Of a stretch of 64,000 bases of DNA, positions 44,033 to 55,200 are shown piece after piece (the stretch's first letter is position 1; the number at the start of each line of letters is the position of its first letter). The notes under the pieces are model-generated. The model had not been told where the DNA came from and made no database searches. It saw only the letters and a program-made list of their open reading frames with translations. The stretch is from Cunninghamia lanceolata (taxonomy: Eukaryota; Streptophyta; Pinopsida; Cupressales; Cupressaceae). The position numbers and the translations under genes were made by a program. The DNA lies in contig BSBN01000140.1 of NCBI GenBank assembly GCA_027924645.1, forward strand, positions 8,500,501 to 8,564,500, read 5' to 3'.

Positions 44033-45290
44033 TGTTACATCAGAAAAAGTAACCTTGGGGGCTTTTTCCTCTTAAGGTTTAGGTCTCGGGTCCTTTAGAA
44101 TGCATTTAGAGCATCTTGCATGATTTTGATAACTGTCGATGAGAAAACCCTAGAGTTTCAGGCAAATGGGACTTAGAGGATGCATTTAACATAAATCCTA
44201 CCTAAAATAAGGGGAGAACTTAGGCACCCACACCCTAATCCTACCCTATTTTAGGTTTAGGACCAATTTCAAAGTGTTAGTTTATAACTGTTATTTAGGT
44301 CCTATGCTGACATGGTAAGTTTGAATTATGAAATTCTTAGCAGGAATGTTTGTAGTTACATATATAAGCATGATTAAGTTATCATTTGTAAACTAGACGG
44401 AGATTAGATGGACATTAGATGGAAATTTGATAAGCATTGTGATTTTGTGAAAGTGATTCAAAGTTATCATTGTGCTGCAGAACAGAATTTGTGTTGTCTT
44501 TGTATTTGTATTTGCAAATTTGGCATCCATCTCCTTATGGCATGAAGAGCATCTTCCTTCCATGAGATCTTCACTACGAGGTGATATCAATTGTTTTTTC
44601 TATCATTTATCATTTGGATTTTGTCTCTATCCCGCAGGGATACACACTCTTTATCTGACAACGATGTTCGAAAACTTGAATGTCTCTCCGGGGCTTGACT
44701 GAGGCAAGCCTCTAAACACCACAACCCCCAAGCCATTTTCTGTGATTGCAAGTTACAAGCTATGGGAGAAAAAGAAGCAAAGTTACAGGAGAGAAGTGTA
44801 GACTGTCGAAATTGCAGATCAAAGAAGAAAATATAGACTTGAACTCGCGCATGCTCATTAGTCCTCTAAATCTGACAACAAAAAAATCTCTAAAATAGTA
44901 GGAACAGGTTGCAGACAAGATTCCCAAATCTTGACAAAAATTGTGGCACTAGACTAGGGCGCCCGCTCATTAGTCCCCAAATTTTTCATACTCTGAACTA
45001 TGAAAATTTGGTACATATTTGATTGTCATTTGATATCTCTATGTGTGATCATTTTCTGTAATTTATCCATTTGTTTACAAATTTATGTAATTAGGGTTTT
45101 GAGCATAATGAGGCTTAATTGAACAACAAAATCATACAATTCCAATCTTCCCCTATGTTCCAAGTGACAGGAGATTTGTAGTAGACTTTCTACTCAGTTG
45201 AATGTCCTTGAATGTTTAGTGGTGAAAGGAGGATCAACACCTTATCAACACTTATCTTATTAGCTTATCCTTTTCTTTTCATCCTAAACA
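44033..45290 (+). repeat. 3' LTR of element B2
   Basis: TGTTACATCAGAAAAAG to CATCCTAAACA, about 1258 bp, diverged from the B1 LTRs but alignable throughout. TATATAAG at 44361-44368. Confidence 0.85.
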
Positions 45291-45493
45291 ATCCCACAAA
45301 AAATGTGGAGTGGAGTTCGTAGGGAATCCAATGAAACCATCATGATCATGGTTTCTTATTACAATTAATTAAAAATGCTCTTGCATACATTTGTCTTTAC
45401 GACTTTAGGACTCTAAACATTTACCTTTAGGATTATTTATACCCACAATATTTTATACACATTTTAAAGTTTAAATTATAAATGAGTTGTGAT
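45291..45493. repeat. Repeat R, copy 1 (right flank of B2)
   Basis: From TCCCACAAAAAATG to ATGAGTTGTG it matches 63776-64000, with an extra ~25-30 bp segment in the second copy. Its left part is cut by the B2 LTR. Translating the minus strand gives NHDHDGFIGFPTNSTP, matching the ORF in copy 2. Confidence 0.75.
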
Positions 45494-45769
45494 AATGGCA
45501 CAATAAATTGGTTTTAAATATTTCTTTAATTTATTGTACCCTATATCAAATAATATTAATATTTTTAGAAATTATTATATTTAATTTAAAATAAATAAAT
45601 TGATATCAAATAATATCATTGAAAAGGATAATTTAAAAAGGCTACAATATAGATTGAAGGTTTTTTTCAAGCCTCATATGCTAAGGTTTCATTCTCCAAA
45701 TCTATCCTGTTAAGTTAGAATACAGGCCCACCGAATTAGTTTGAGCCAAATAGATGGCAATGGGGTGAT
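45494..45769. other. AT-rich stretch, nothing recognised
   Basis: Runs of TAATATT and TTTAATTT; no ORF, no repeat pair seen. Confidence 0.5.
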
Positions 45770-47865
45770 GCAAATAAGAAGGTAAGTTTTCTTGGAATTC
45801 TATTTTTTGTGAATCCATCTTTAAAAAAATGTGGGACTAGATTTTTGAAAAATTTGACAAGAAGTTACGGAAGTAGAACATACAATTTCTCTTTCTACCA
45901 AGGAGAATGCAAGTATGTTAGAAAATCCTATCTTCTTATTCCATTTATTATGCTTCTACATGGTTGTTTGCAAGTTATCAAATCAACAATATCCATAAAA
46001 GAAGAAGAGAATTCCTATAAATGATGGTAAAGACAATAAAAAAAGGCATGTTGTTTCTTGGAAGTTGTGTTGCTTGAATAAAAGATTAGGGGGGTTAGGG
46101 CTTAAAGACTTAAAAATTAAGGGTGTAGCCTTGGACTCAAAATAGATTGTTAAGGCTTTGGTGGGAGGAGAACCTTGGAAATTCTTGATTAAGAACAACT
46201 TATGGAGAGTAGCTCCAATGAAAGCTAAGGACTAGAAAGGTCTAAATCTTCAAGACATTATTTTAGGAGATTTCAGTATTAACCCCTCTAGGTCTATTGT
46301 ATTTTCCTCTATTTGGAAAGCTTGGGAGGCTGTGAAAACATTCATTCGAAATGGAAATGCTTTTGATAATGGTAAAAAGTGTATTCAAGGTGGTAGATCA
46401 ATTCAGTGGAACCGAAGGATAAGGATAAATTGTTGGCCCTACTCCAAGGATGCTCAACGAAGAAATGGCATAAATTGGGTATTGATACTTTTGAAGATAT
46501 CATTGTAGATAACTCTTTAAAGAGTTGGACACAGATGAAAGCTGATTTTAGTGTGCCTAAATCATAGAAAAGAACTTATTCTATTCCATGTAACTCCATC
46601 AGAGATGACTTATCTAAATTTGTTTTTGTGAGTAATGATGATTGGGATAGTAGAAAGTTGATGGATGGAACAGAGCTGGTGAAAATGAAACCTAAAAAGT
46701 TATATGATTTGATGACTGACTTGAATGTGGTTTATGAGCACATTAACTCTGCTTGGAATGGTAGCTTAGAGCACAAAATGTTGTCTAAAACCCTAGTTGT
46801 AATTTTGTCCAAAGTAATTGAGCCTAAAAAAAGTTTCTTTAGGTGGTTGTTATTGCTAAAGAGACTGGCTTTAGGTTCTAGTAGTAAACTGTGTTCTTTT
46901 TGTAATCTTCTTGAAACTTGTGATTGTGTGTTTTTTGAATGTAAGTTTTCTCATGAAGTCTAGGGTTTTTTTTTAATAGGTTGGAAGGATTGTTGTCTAA
47001 AATCAGTATAAACAAGATTAATATCCTTTGTGGTTTTGTTAGTAAAGTGGACAATAATGCTAATCTATTTTGGATTTTATTTTCTAATAAGATTTTGTGG
47101 TCATTATGGAAAGAAAGGAATGAAAATGAATACTAAGGAAAGAAAAGGGTTCCTATTGAGTGTTTTTTTAGACTCAAACTTTATTTTATTTGTGAACTTG
47201 CTACTACTACATTGAAGATTCCTATTGATAGATTAATGAAGATCTTGGATGATGGTCTATAGATCTGATATCCAAACTACAAAGTTTTGGCCTCATGAAC
47301 ACATGAAAGTGGATCCAAACTTTCATAGAGAATATATGAAAATGCATAACATGTATAATAATCATTCGCTGGTAGATAATTTACTAGAAGAAGACTTTGG
47401 AGCTGTGGAATATTTGTGCCAAAACTTTGATATATATAGTAGTTTATTAAGGGTCTCTTCGAAGATAGGAACCTTTAAGGGATGGGATTCTTTCATTAGC
47501 AATGATAATAGGGAATACTTGAACAGTGAAGCAAGGAGGTTGGAAGATCAGTAACAAATGACTTCATTGATGGAAGTGGATAACAGGGATCTTGAACAAG
47601 ATAAGCAATACAATGATAATGACATGGACATGGTAGACAAAGATAGTATGATGTAGGACCAAGACAAGTGATGAAGTTGTTTAACTTATGATGTTACTAT
47701 TTTGTAGTTTTATTTGGCATAATGTTTTGGATCATGTGTTTTAACTTGTTAGCTATTGAGATAAGATGATACATACTATTTACTGTAATTTTTGATGGAG
47801 TGGCTCTCTTAGCCACTTAAATGTACTTGTCTTTCTTATTAGTAATATATATATAAGTTTTTAAA
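45770..47865 (+). pseudogene. LINE (L1-type) ORF2 3' part
   Basis: Near 46060-46150 the translation reads SWKLCCLNKRLGGLGLKDL, the typical region after the RT domain of plant L1 LINEs. At 46628-46970 the zinc-binding RT tail is visible (FFRWLLLLKRLALG, LCSFCNLLETCDCVFFEC). A C-terminal tail continues to about 47655. The end (CTCTTAGCCACTTAAATG, then TAATATATATATAAG and a T/A-rich tail) looks like a plant LINE 3' end. Many frame breaks; the RT core and ORF1 are absent, consistent with 5' truncation or decay. Confidence 0.8.
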
Positions 47866-48287
47866 AAATATTAACAAACAAATTAATAGATAAAATTAAT
47901 ATTTTTACTATAGAATAATTGAATTTTTTTAAATAATTTTTTTACATTATTTTTGAAAATCTATTTAAATATTAGAATATTAAATGATATATATTATTCA
48001 ATTTATTATATATTAAATCTTAAAATAAATATTTAAAAGTGTATTACATTTTATTTAAAATTTAAGTTAAGGTATATAATATAATATATTGTTATAAAGT
48101 AGAAAATTGTATATATTGTTTTTCTTAACCCTCAACATATTGTCTGGATATTCAATTTATCTTATTTTTTGTATAAGTTGACTCAAGCCATAAATTGATC
48201 TTACATATACTAGTTATCACTTTAAAAAGAAGATTTGTCTTTCCCACCTAAAATTTTCCCTTACAAGACTAGGCCATGGGCTCAAAT
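47866..48287. other. AT-rich stretch between LINE and element F
   Basis: Low-complexity TTAAAT and TATATA sequence up to 48080, then unremarkable sequence. Nothing recognised. Confidence 0.5.
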
Positions 48288-48785
48288 TGTTAGAGCAAAT
48301 AATTTATCTATTCACTATAGCTTAAGTGTACTTAGGAACTGATGAGGTTAGACAACATTTTGTCTAACTGAATGTGCAAACTTTTAAAAGTTAGAGGTTA
48401 CCTAGTTGTTTGGTAAACCTCACGTGCATACATTTTGAGGTTGGAAGACTTCCCATCTCACCTCAAAAGGCACTTTATAGTCATCCAACACTTGTCACAC
48501 AAGGTTGTTGGTTTGTATATTCCAAGTGATCCAAAGGTTGACACCTGTAGGACACTTCTCTACTTGCATGTGCTACATCATGAGGCACTTGGCAATCCAT
48601 GTGCAAGGTGGATTCTTCCATGCCTATATAATGAGGCATTCTCATGTAAATTTACAAGTGAGATCAATATAAGTTTATGCTCAATTAGGTTCATCAATAT
48701 CATCGATTTCTTATATCTTATATTATTGATTTTCATATTGTGAGAGTGATTCAAGTGTTGAAGAGAATCCTTGGCTATCCCAACA
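48288..48785 (+). repeat. 5' LTR of element F
   Basis: TGTTAGAGCAAAT...ATCCCAACA. CTATATAATG at 48624-48633 is the likely TATA box, inside a small inverted repeat (TGCCT..AGGCA). Confidence 0.9.
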
Positions 48786-48797
48786 TGGTATTAGAGC
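48786..48797 (+). other. Primer binding site of element F
   Basis: TGGTATTAGAGC directly follows the LTR, one mismatch from the usual initiator methionine tRNA complement. Confidence 0.85.
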
Positions 48798-50832
48798 CAT
48801 GTTGTAGACACGCTCTTTGATTTGAGGGAATCTGGAGGTGAGACGAAAGTCGATGCATCCTCAAGCGAAACGGATCAAGCTTCATTATTAAAAAAAATGA
48901 TTTTTTTTTTGTCCCTAACCCAATTTTGTGCAAAAAAAAAAAAGCAAAATGTTTTTAGAAAAATCAAATTTTGAAAGAAATTTTGTATTTTTGGGCCAAT
49001 TTGGGCAAATTTTTTGTTAAAAAAACAATTGTTTTTTTGTAAAGGGCAAAGTTGCCCTCTGCAAAATTATCCTTTTGGGTCGATTTTGGTTTGAATTTCA
49101 CTTTTGTGTATAGGTTTCTTAGGCAGATTTGTGGCATATTCAGCCTTTGCTCTATTTGAGGTGGATCTATTGGTTATTTGCAGGTTCATTGTGCATTTGG
49201 CCGCTTCAACCCCCTACTGATCTCTTCCTTTTGGAAGCCTTTTTTTTTTGCATGGATTTGTGATTGGGCACCGCCAATGAAAGGCCTTAATATTTGTAGG
49301 TTGAAACTCTTGTGTGAAAGCTCTCCCAAGCCGCAAGGAGTCTTAGTTACTTCTTGGAGTTGATTTCTCTACTTGAAAGGCGTTGGTCTCTTTGCAAGCG
49401 TAAAGATTTGAAGAGTTGAGGGTGTGCTTATATTGGTTGCCTCTGTTCAAAATCCACTCACACAACCTACGACCTTTCCTAGAACCTAGCTACAGAGGCA
49501 CTCACACTTCATTCTATAGACAACATTTTTCTGTTGAAGAGGCCACGCTCTGTGCCCAAGGCCACATGCTTTGGCATCCTACATCGCCAAGGCATGAGTG
49601 GAGGCTGTGTTTTGGCATATTGAAACCTCTGCATTTTTACAACATTTTTCATATTATTCTCATGTGAAAAAATGCATTTGGGCATGCAGTATTTGTCAGA
49701 GAAGTCATTGTTTGTTGTAGAGCTGCAGGTTCAAGTTCGTGGCAAAGTCTACTAAGCATTTCATCTGGTAGCTGATCAACATTTGTTGAAGTCTTCAATA
49801 AGATTGGCGGAGGTTCCCTACTCAAACTGTCCACTATTCAAGCCTTCATCGAGTCTCTTAGCACCAGACTGAGTCAATAGGCCTGCTCCAATCAGCCCAC
49901 TTCAGCCCTCTATCGGCCATCTCACTACCATTTAGTCTTGACTGCCATCTCCCAGGTCCCATCTCATCATATTTGGTGTTAACATTTGTTGTTAACAACA
50001 TTCTGGCAGTTTCATTCTGTGATCGCAGTCCTCTCTTTTTCTATGCATCATCGTCTGGTTTTATTATTGTTTTAACATAGCATTCTATGCTACAAGTTAA
50101 TCTAACAAATACATGACGTTGGTTATGTGACTTGTCAAGTCACTTAAAACATACACATTTACTGTTAACTTTAAATGTAATAGCCTGTAAGGAAACCATA
50201 GAGATAGTTTTTAATCCCAGCTTGAGCATCAAGGTCTCTATTTTTTAAATTAGGGCAAAATTACCATGAAGATATTTTGGTTTGTTAAAATCCCTTGTAT
50301 CTTCGCCATCAAAGATGGAGAGTGAGGCCCGATTTGGCAGGAGGCCAATTCCCCCTCACATATCAAACCATTATAATCTTCATTTCTTGTCAATTCCACA
50401 CAGTACTTGGAAGGTTAGGTTTCATCAGGGTTATAGGCATCTTTTTTGCTTCTTCAAGTGCAGTTTTAAAAATAGGCTTGTTTTACGAGAATTCGTTATT
50501 GTAACAACTTTTGCTCGGTAGCTCATAATTGAGCACCATGTTTTGCAAAAGTGCATTTTTTTCCAATTTCCAATGCATTGGTCATATCTATTTTTTTAAA
50601 GTGTTATTTTTTTGGGGGTCACCTAATTAACGGGAAAATCTCATAATTTCAAGGGGGGTCAACACTAGCATTTGATCATGTATGTTTCTTTGGATATTCC
50701 ATATCCTACCTAAAACACAAAATGCACCTATTGTGGAAACCAACATGATGACACAATGTGTCCTTACTTCTCATATGTTGCTTTCAAACTCCTCTGTCAG
50801 ATTCTACATCCGAATCCTAAGTTGATATCTCC
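48798..50832 (+). other. Non-coding body of element F
   Basis: Includes long T and A runs (48898-49035) and unremarkable sequence. No Gag, protease, integrase or RT motif found in any frame. Confidence 0.55.
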
Positions 50833-51297
50833 ATGGCTTCTAGTGATTCGTTGAACCAAGACATTGATATCGTCTTTCCAGATCTACCTCTTTGGGATTC
50901 ATATTTACTCAACATTTCATGTCTTTTCATAGAATCCCACATTGCAGATTTGGGAGACATCATTGAGGACATTCGTCTTCTTTTTGATGACAACTTCGAT
51001 GAAGTTGCATCAACCTTGTCTTCTTTCGATATGACTTATCTTACCTTGCCTACATCAGCTTCTATCATGACATATTCTACAGATATTTATGAGTCCACAT
51101 ATTCAACTTTGTCATCATGTTTTTTGACATCCTCTGCACTAGTATCAAATTCTTTTGGGTTCAGTTATCACCATACATCTATGGTCCTTGTTCCCAAATC
51201 TCAGCATTTGTCACACATTAGCATTGGCTTGGAGATCCTTGAGCATTATCTGAAGACATCATGGGCATCATCTATGTCTTTGACTCTTGTGTAGAAT
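50833..51297 (+). CDS. Ser/Thr/Leu-rich ORF of element F (unknown)
   Basis: 153 codons from ATG (MASSDSLNQDIDIVF) to TAG. Acidic N-terminus (DLGDIIEDIRLLFDDN), then many Ser and Thr. No known domain recognised. Further fragments after the stop (for example HGLAAGTHIYVS in another frame near 51690) hint that a longer protein once continued to the polypurine tract at 51748-51755. Whether it is translated is unknown. Confidence 0.35.
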
Positions 51298-51755
51298 TTA
51301 GAGACCTTCATACTTCTTCCTATATGTTCCTATCTAGAATGGGAAAATTACTTGCACACCTCTGTGGTTCTATTTCTTCCTAAGGAGATAAATGTGATTA
51401 GTGTTCAGGGATTCTCTTCATCATACTTCATCAAGAATTTATGTGCACCATAGCATATCTTATGGGGGACTTCCAAGTCTCTCTTTATATCTCCTTATTT
51501 GAAGAAATATATTGTACACATATGATAGAAGTTGTCCCATGGGGTACTAATATAAGTCCTCCTTCTTCACTTGTTTACTTTTCATGTATTTTTTTTCTCT
51601 TTTTGGAGATGAATTTTGTTCCCTCAAGTTTTTTTCCTTTACTCAACTTTATGAGAAACTTTTTGCATGGATACCTAACATGGCCTAGCAGCTGGGACCC
51701 ATATTTATGTATCTCTTGCACTTTTGTGATCTCCCCAAGTATCACTTAAGGGGGG

Positions 51756-52253
51756 TGTTAGAGTGAATAATTTATCTATTCACTATAGCTTAAGTGTACT
51801 TAGGTTGATGAGGTTAGAAAACATCTTGTCTAACTGAATGTGCAACCTTTAGCAGATTAAAGGTTACCTAGTTGTTTAGTAAACCTCATGTGCATACCTT
51901 TTGAGGCTGGAATACTTTCCATTTCACCTCAAAAGGCACTTTTTAGTCATCCAAAACTTGTCACACAAGGTTGTTGGTTTGCACATTCTAAGTGATCCAA
52001 AGGTTGACACCTATAGGACACTTGTCTACTTGCATGTGCCCCATCATGGGGCACCTGTGAATCCATGTGCAAGGTGGATTGCCTCTTTCGTGCCTATATA
52101 TTGAGGCATTCTCATGTAAATTTGCAAGTGAGATCAATATAAGTTTATGCTCAATTAGGTTCATCAATATCATCAATTTCTTATCTCGTATTATTGATTT
52201 CCATATTGTGAGAGTGATTCAAGTGTTATAGATCATCCTTGGCTATTCTAACA
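51756..52253 (+). repeat. 3' LTR of element F
   Basis: TGTTAGAGTGAAT...ATTCTAACA, preceded by AAGGGGGG. TATATAT at 52095-52101 sits at the same place as the TATA box in the 5' LTR. Confidence 0.9.
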
Positions 52254-52258
52254 CAAAT

Positions 52259-55200
52259 ATGTCTACTGGAAAAAATTGCAAATTAATAGTTGTCACACAA
52301 GGCACCTTCTGTAGACCTCAAACAACATTATGTGTTGACGCATAAGTGTTAGTTATGCTTTATTCAACTATGCAAGCCACCACATTATTCCATGCCACCA
52401 ACCATGACTCATTGCTTCTTTGCACACCACTTACTAATTAATCTATAGTAAACAATTTTATACATTTGGCATCCACATAAGACATCCCATTTCAAGAGAA
52501 AGATTAGAAGATCAACCATAAAGAACACAACTTATAATCGAATGGAATGTCAAGCTATTTTAATCATGAATCATTTCATATTCTCAACTTGTTTAGTAAC
52601 CATATTCTATATACATTCAATATTCCATGTGGAAATTTGGATAACTAAATCATCTAGGAAAACTAGTTTAATGTGATTACATCTCTTTGGTCATGAGAAT
52701 TCTCATTCCTAGCCTTGCAATCTATAATGTCTTATTATACCCAATTTGTTTCTATTGAATAAATGCATCACAATTTTTTTTAAAAGTCTTCTACCTTATG
52801 TTCAATTAAGTATTAGATTATTCATATTTTCTAGTTTTTTGCACATAATCAATGAATCTATCTTTCATAAATATTGGTATTTCCTCCAAAACTCCAAAAA
52901 TCTAAATCATTAAGCTATTATAGTAGTGTTTTCCACATGCATGCACAACATTATAAGGAATGTTTCCCACTCCATTCAACTTACACAAACCTCATAGTAA
53001 GAGAAAAATGGTTGAGAAGCAATGTGATGTAGTCATGGCTAGAGGGTTCAATGAAGGATTATCCAACTATGTTGCCTAGTGAACAATCACACAACAAAAC
53101 TCAATGAAATAACCTAAATAAAAACATGATCTTTATTGACTCACAACCATGAATAATTTACAATATATCATAATGGGCTTACAACATGCTAGGACATGAC
53201 TGTTTGATTATATATGGGCACACTATGTGTGAATTACATGTTACTAAATTATGCTTGCACCTCACTGTAGTAAGGCTTTAACAACAATTGTTAAGATGCG
53301 GTAAGAATTTTTTTGATTCATAGGACATCCAATCAATAGTTACTATCTTAGTGAGTGAATTTCAATATTCATTTATCACGGTCATGTAACAGCTCGAGTC
53401 AAGTCATTACACAATCCAAATAAATAAATAGAGGTCTCGTTAAGAAAGAAGACATTCAAAGGATGATAGGTATTTGAAGCTGAATCATTTGATTTCATTT
53501 CAAATATGTTATTGTTGTTCATTCAGTACATTTCAGTACAGTTCAGAAAAGAGGTATTTATAAACGGTCATTTCTACATTATTATAAACATATGTTTCAA
53601 ATAGTTTTTCATTTATTTCATATTATGTAAGTGATTCATAAAGGAAAGTACACATAAGTCATTACATGATATGAAATAGCTTATATATTCAATAGAAATG
53701 TATATATAATCTCACACAAGCCGTGGGAGTAACTGTATCTGATAAGCTATAAAGTAGCAAGTAGAATGAAAGAAAAGAAAATGCATGAAATTAAGAATGG
53801 GACCTGTCATTGCCTAGTAAACGACAAATCCCATTGTTGGAGGTCACATCAGCATCTCAAGTTGTCCAAGTGCAGCTCCAGGAGAAAACATGCAAGGGTG
53901 GAAGAAGATTGGTGTTAGAGCTCGAGGTTCTATTCTTAATTCCATACATATCTAATTAAGGAAACACTTGCTATTCTATAATTGATTAGCAAAAGCAAAA
54001 TGAATAACTGAGTAAGAGATGCAGATATCAAATCAAAGGATAAATCAAAAAGGGAGAAGCATCATGTAATTCAAATCAAAGAGAGGTTGCAGTCTTATGT
54101 TTTATATCTACCATGTTTGTTGAATGTGCAAGAATAGGTTTATCTAATAGTATATGAAAATTACAGCATGTGGAGAAAATGTGGCTCCCACAAGGATTGA
54201 GCCCAACATGTTGTCCCATTAAACAGAGATGTATCATAATTAAATAGTGTCATATGAGCCTTATGAGGAACCCCTTGGCATTTTCCTTCAACATTGGCTG
54301 TCTTTTCCTGTGAAGATATCATTTTTTGCTAACCTTATGCTCTTCACTGAGATACATCCACAAGAAAAAGGCAGCCAATGTTAAAGGAAGCAGTACAATA
54401 AGGTACAATAACAAGCAATAAGTTCATTCAGAAGCATGCCAATCAACATAATAGAGTAAAGGTGCATTCATTCCTCACTAAGGAGTACTATTCACATACA
54501 AGTTATCATGATGTCACTGTTTAATATCACTATCATATAGCATTCATTGTTGTCATTCATTAAATAGTGTTGTCTTGTCATTTTACATAGTTGTCTTATC
54601 AATTTACATGTTGTCATATCATATAAAGCAGTAGTATGAGGTACTATCAGCATTATTCATGTTGTCCCAACTCATTGAAGTTCATTAGGTCAGGTCAATT
54701 CATAGATGTCACTCACATGTGAGGTCATATCATGCATTTAGCTATAATCATATTGGAAAGATAGTCATTAATGCTACTTAAAGACAACACTTAAATGAAG
54801 GATTGTTAATAAGAAGCAATGACAGCTATAGAACACAGTCAATGTCAGTCATCAAGATTTAATAGAGCATCATAAATATTTATGAATGATCAAATCATTG
54901 CAAAGTGCTAGTCTTTGATGCCAATAGTATTCAATGAAATGGTGAATCGTTAATGATAGCATAATGGAAAAGAGACACCACTCTACAGTCATTTCAAGCA
55001 AATGATACAGTCACAATGAAATGAACCAAAAAAGGATAAAGCTCAAGACATGATAGTCAAAGGTTTGGAGACCAAAGAGAAATGGTGGTAGCAGTTAGAT
55101 TTCCAAATCCAAGGATAGTCAACTATTCACTATCAACCATTCAAGAATAGAACACAGCTATGAGGAGATAGTCCCCAGACCTCTAGTATGCTCATGTTTT

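Larger units (their letters stand above)
33674..45290 (+). mobile_element. Element B2, right part: gag-only element, interrupted by E
   Basis: Begins GAAGAATTC right after the second CTTTT and continues the gag started at 3270-3466. It holds gag, a non-coding 3' region and its own 3' LTR. E splits the gag at 35028-41208. B2 and B1 belong to one family, but the LTR of B2 is clearly more diverged, so B2 is older. The flank on the far left is outside the window, so no TSD could be checked. Confidence 0.8.
48288..52253 (+). mobile_element. Element F: small non-autonomous copia-type LTR element
   Basis: 3966 bp, LTRs of exactly 498 bp each, flanked by CAAAT (48283-48287, 52254-52258). Initiator-methionine-type primer site and a polypurine tract are in place, but no gag or pol can be recognised. 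One Ser-rich ORF lies near the right end. This is a large-derivative or similar parasite that needs enzymes from elsewhere. Confidence 0.9.

Noticed and set aside
3472..45290. Reading the three B-type LTRs as one tandem LTR-gag-LTR-gag-LTR array from unequal recombination
   Set aside because: The CTTTT duplication flanks B1 exactly and the B2 gag is continuous across it, so nested insertion explains it better.
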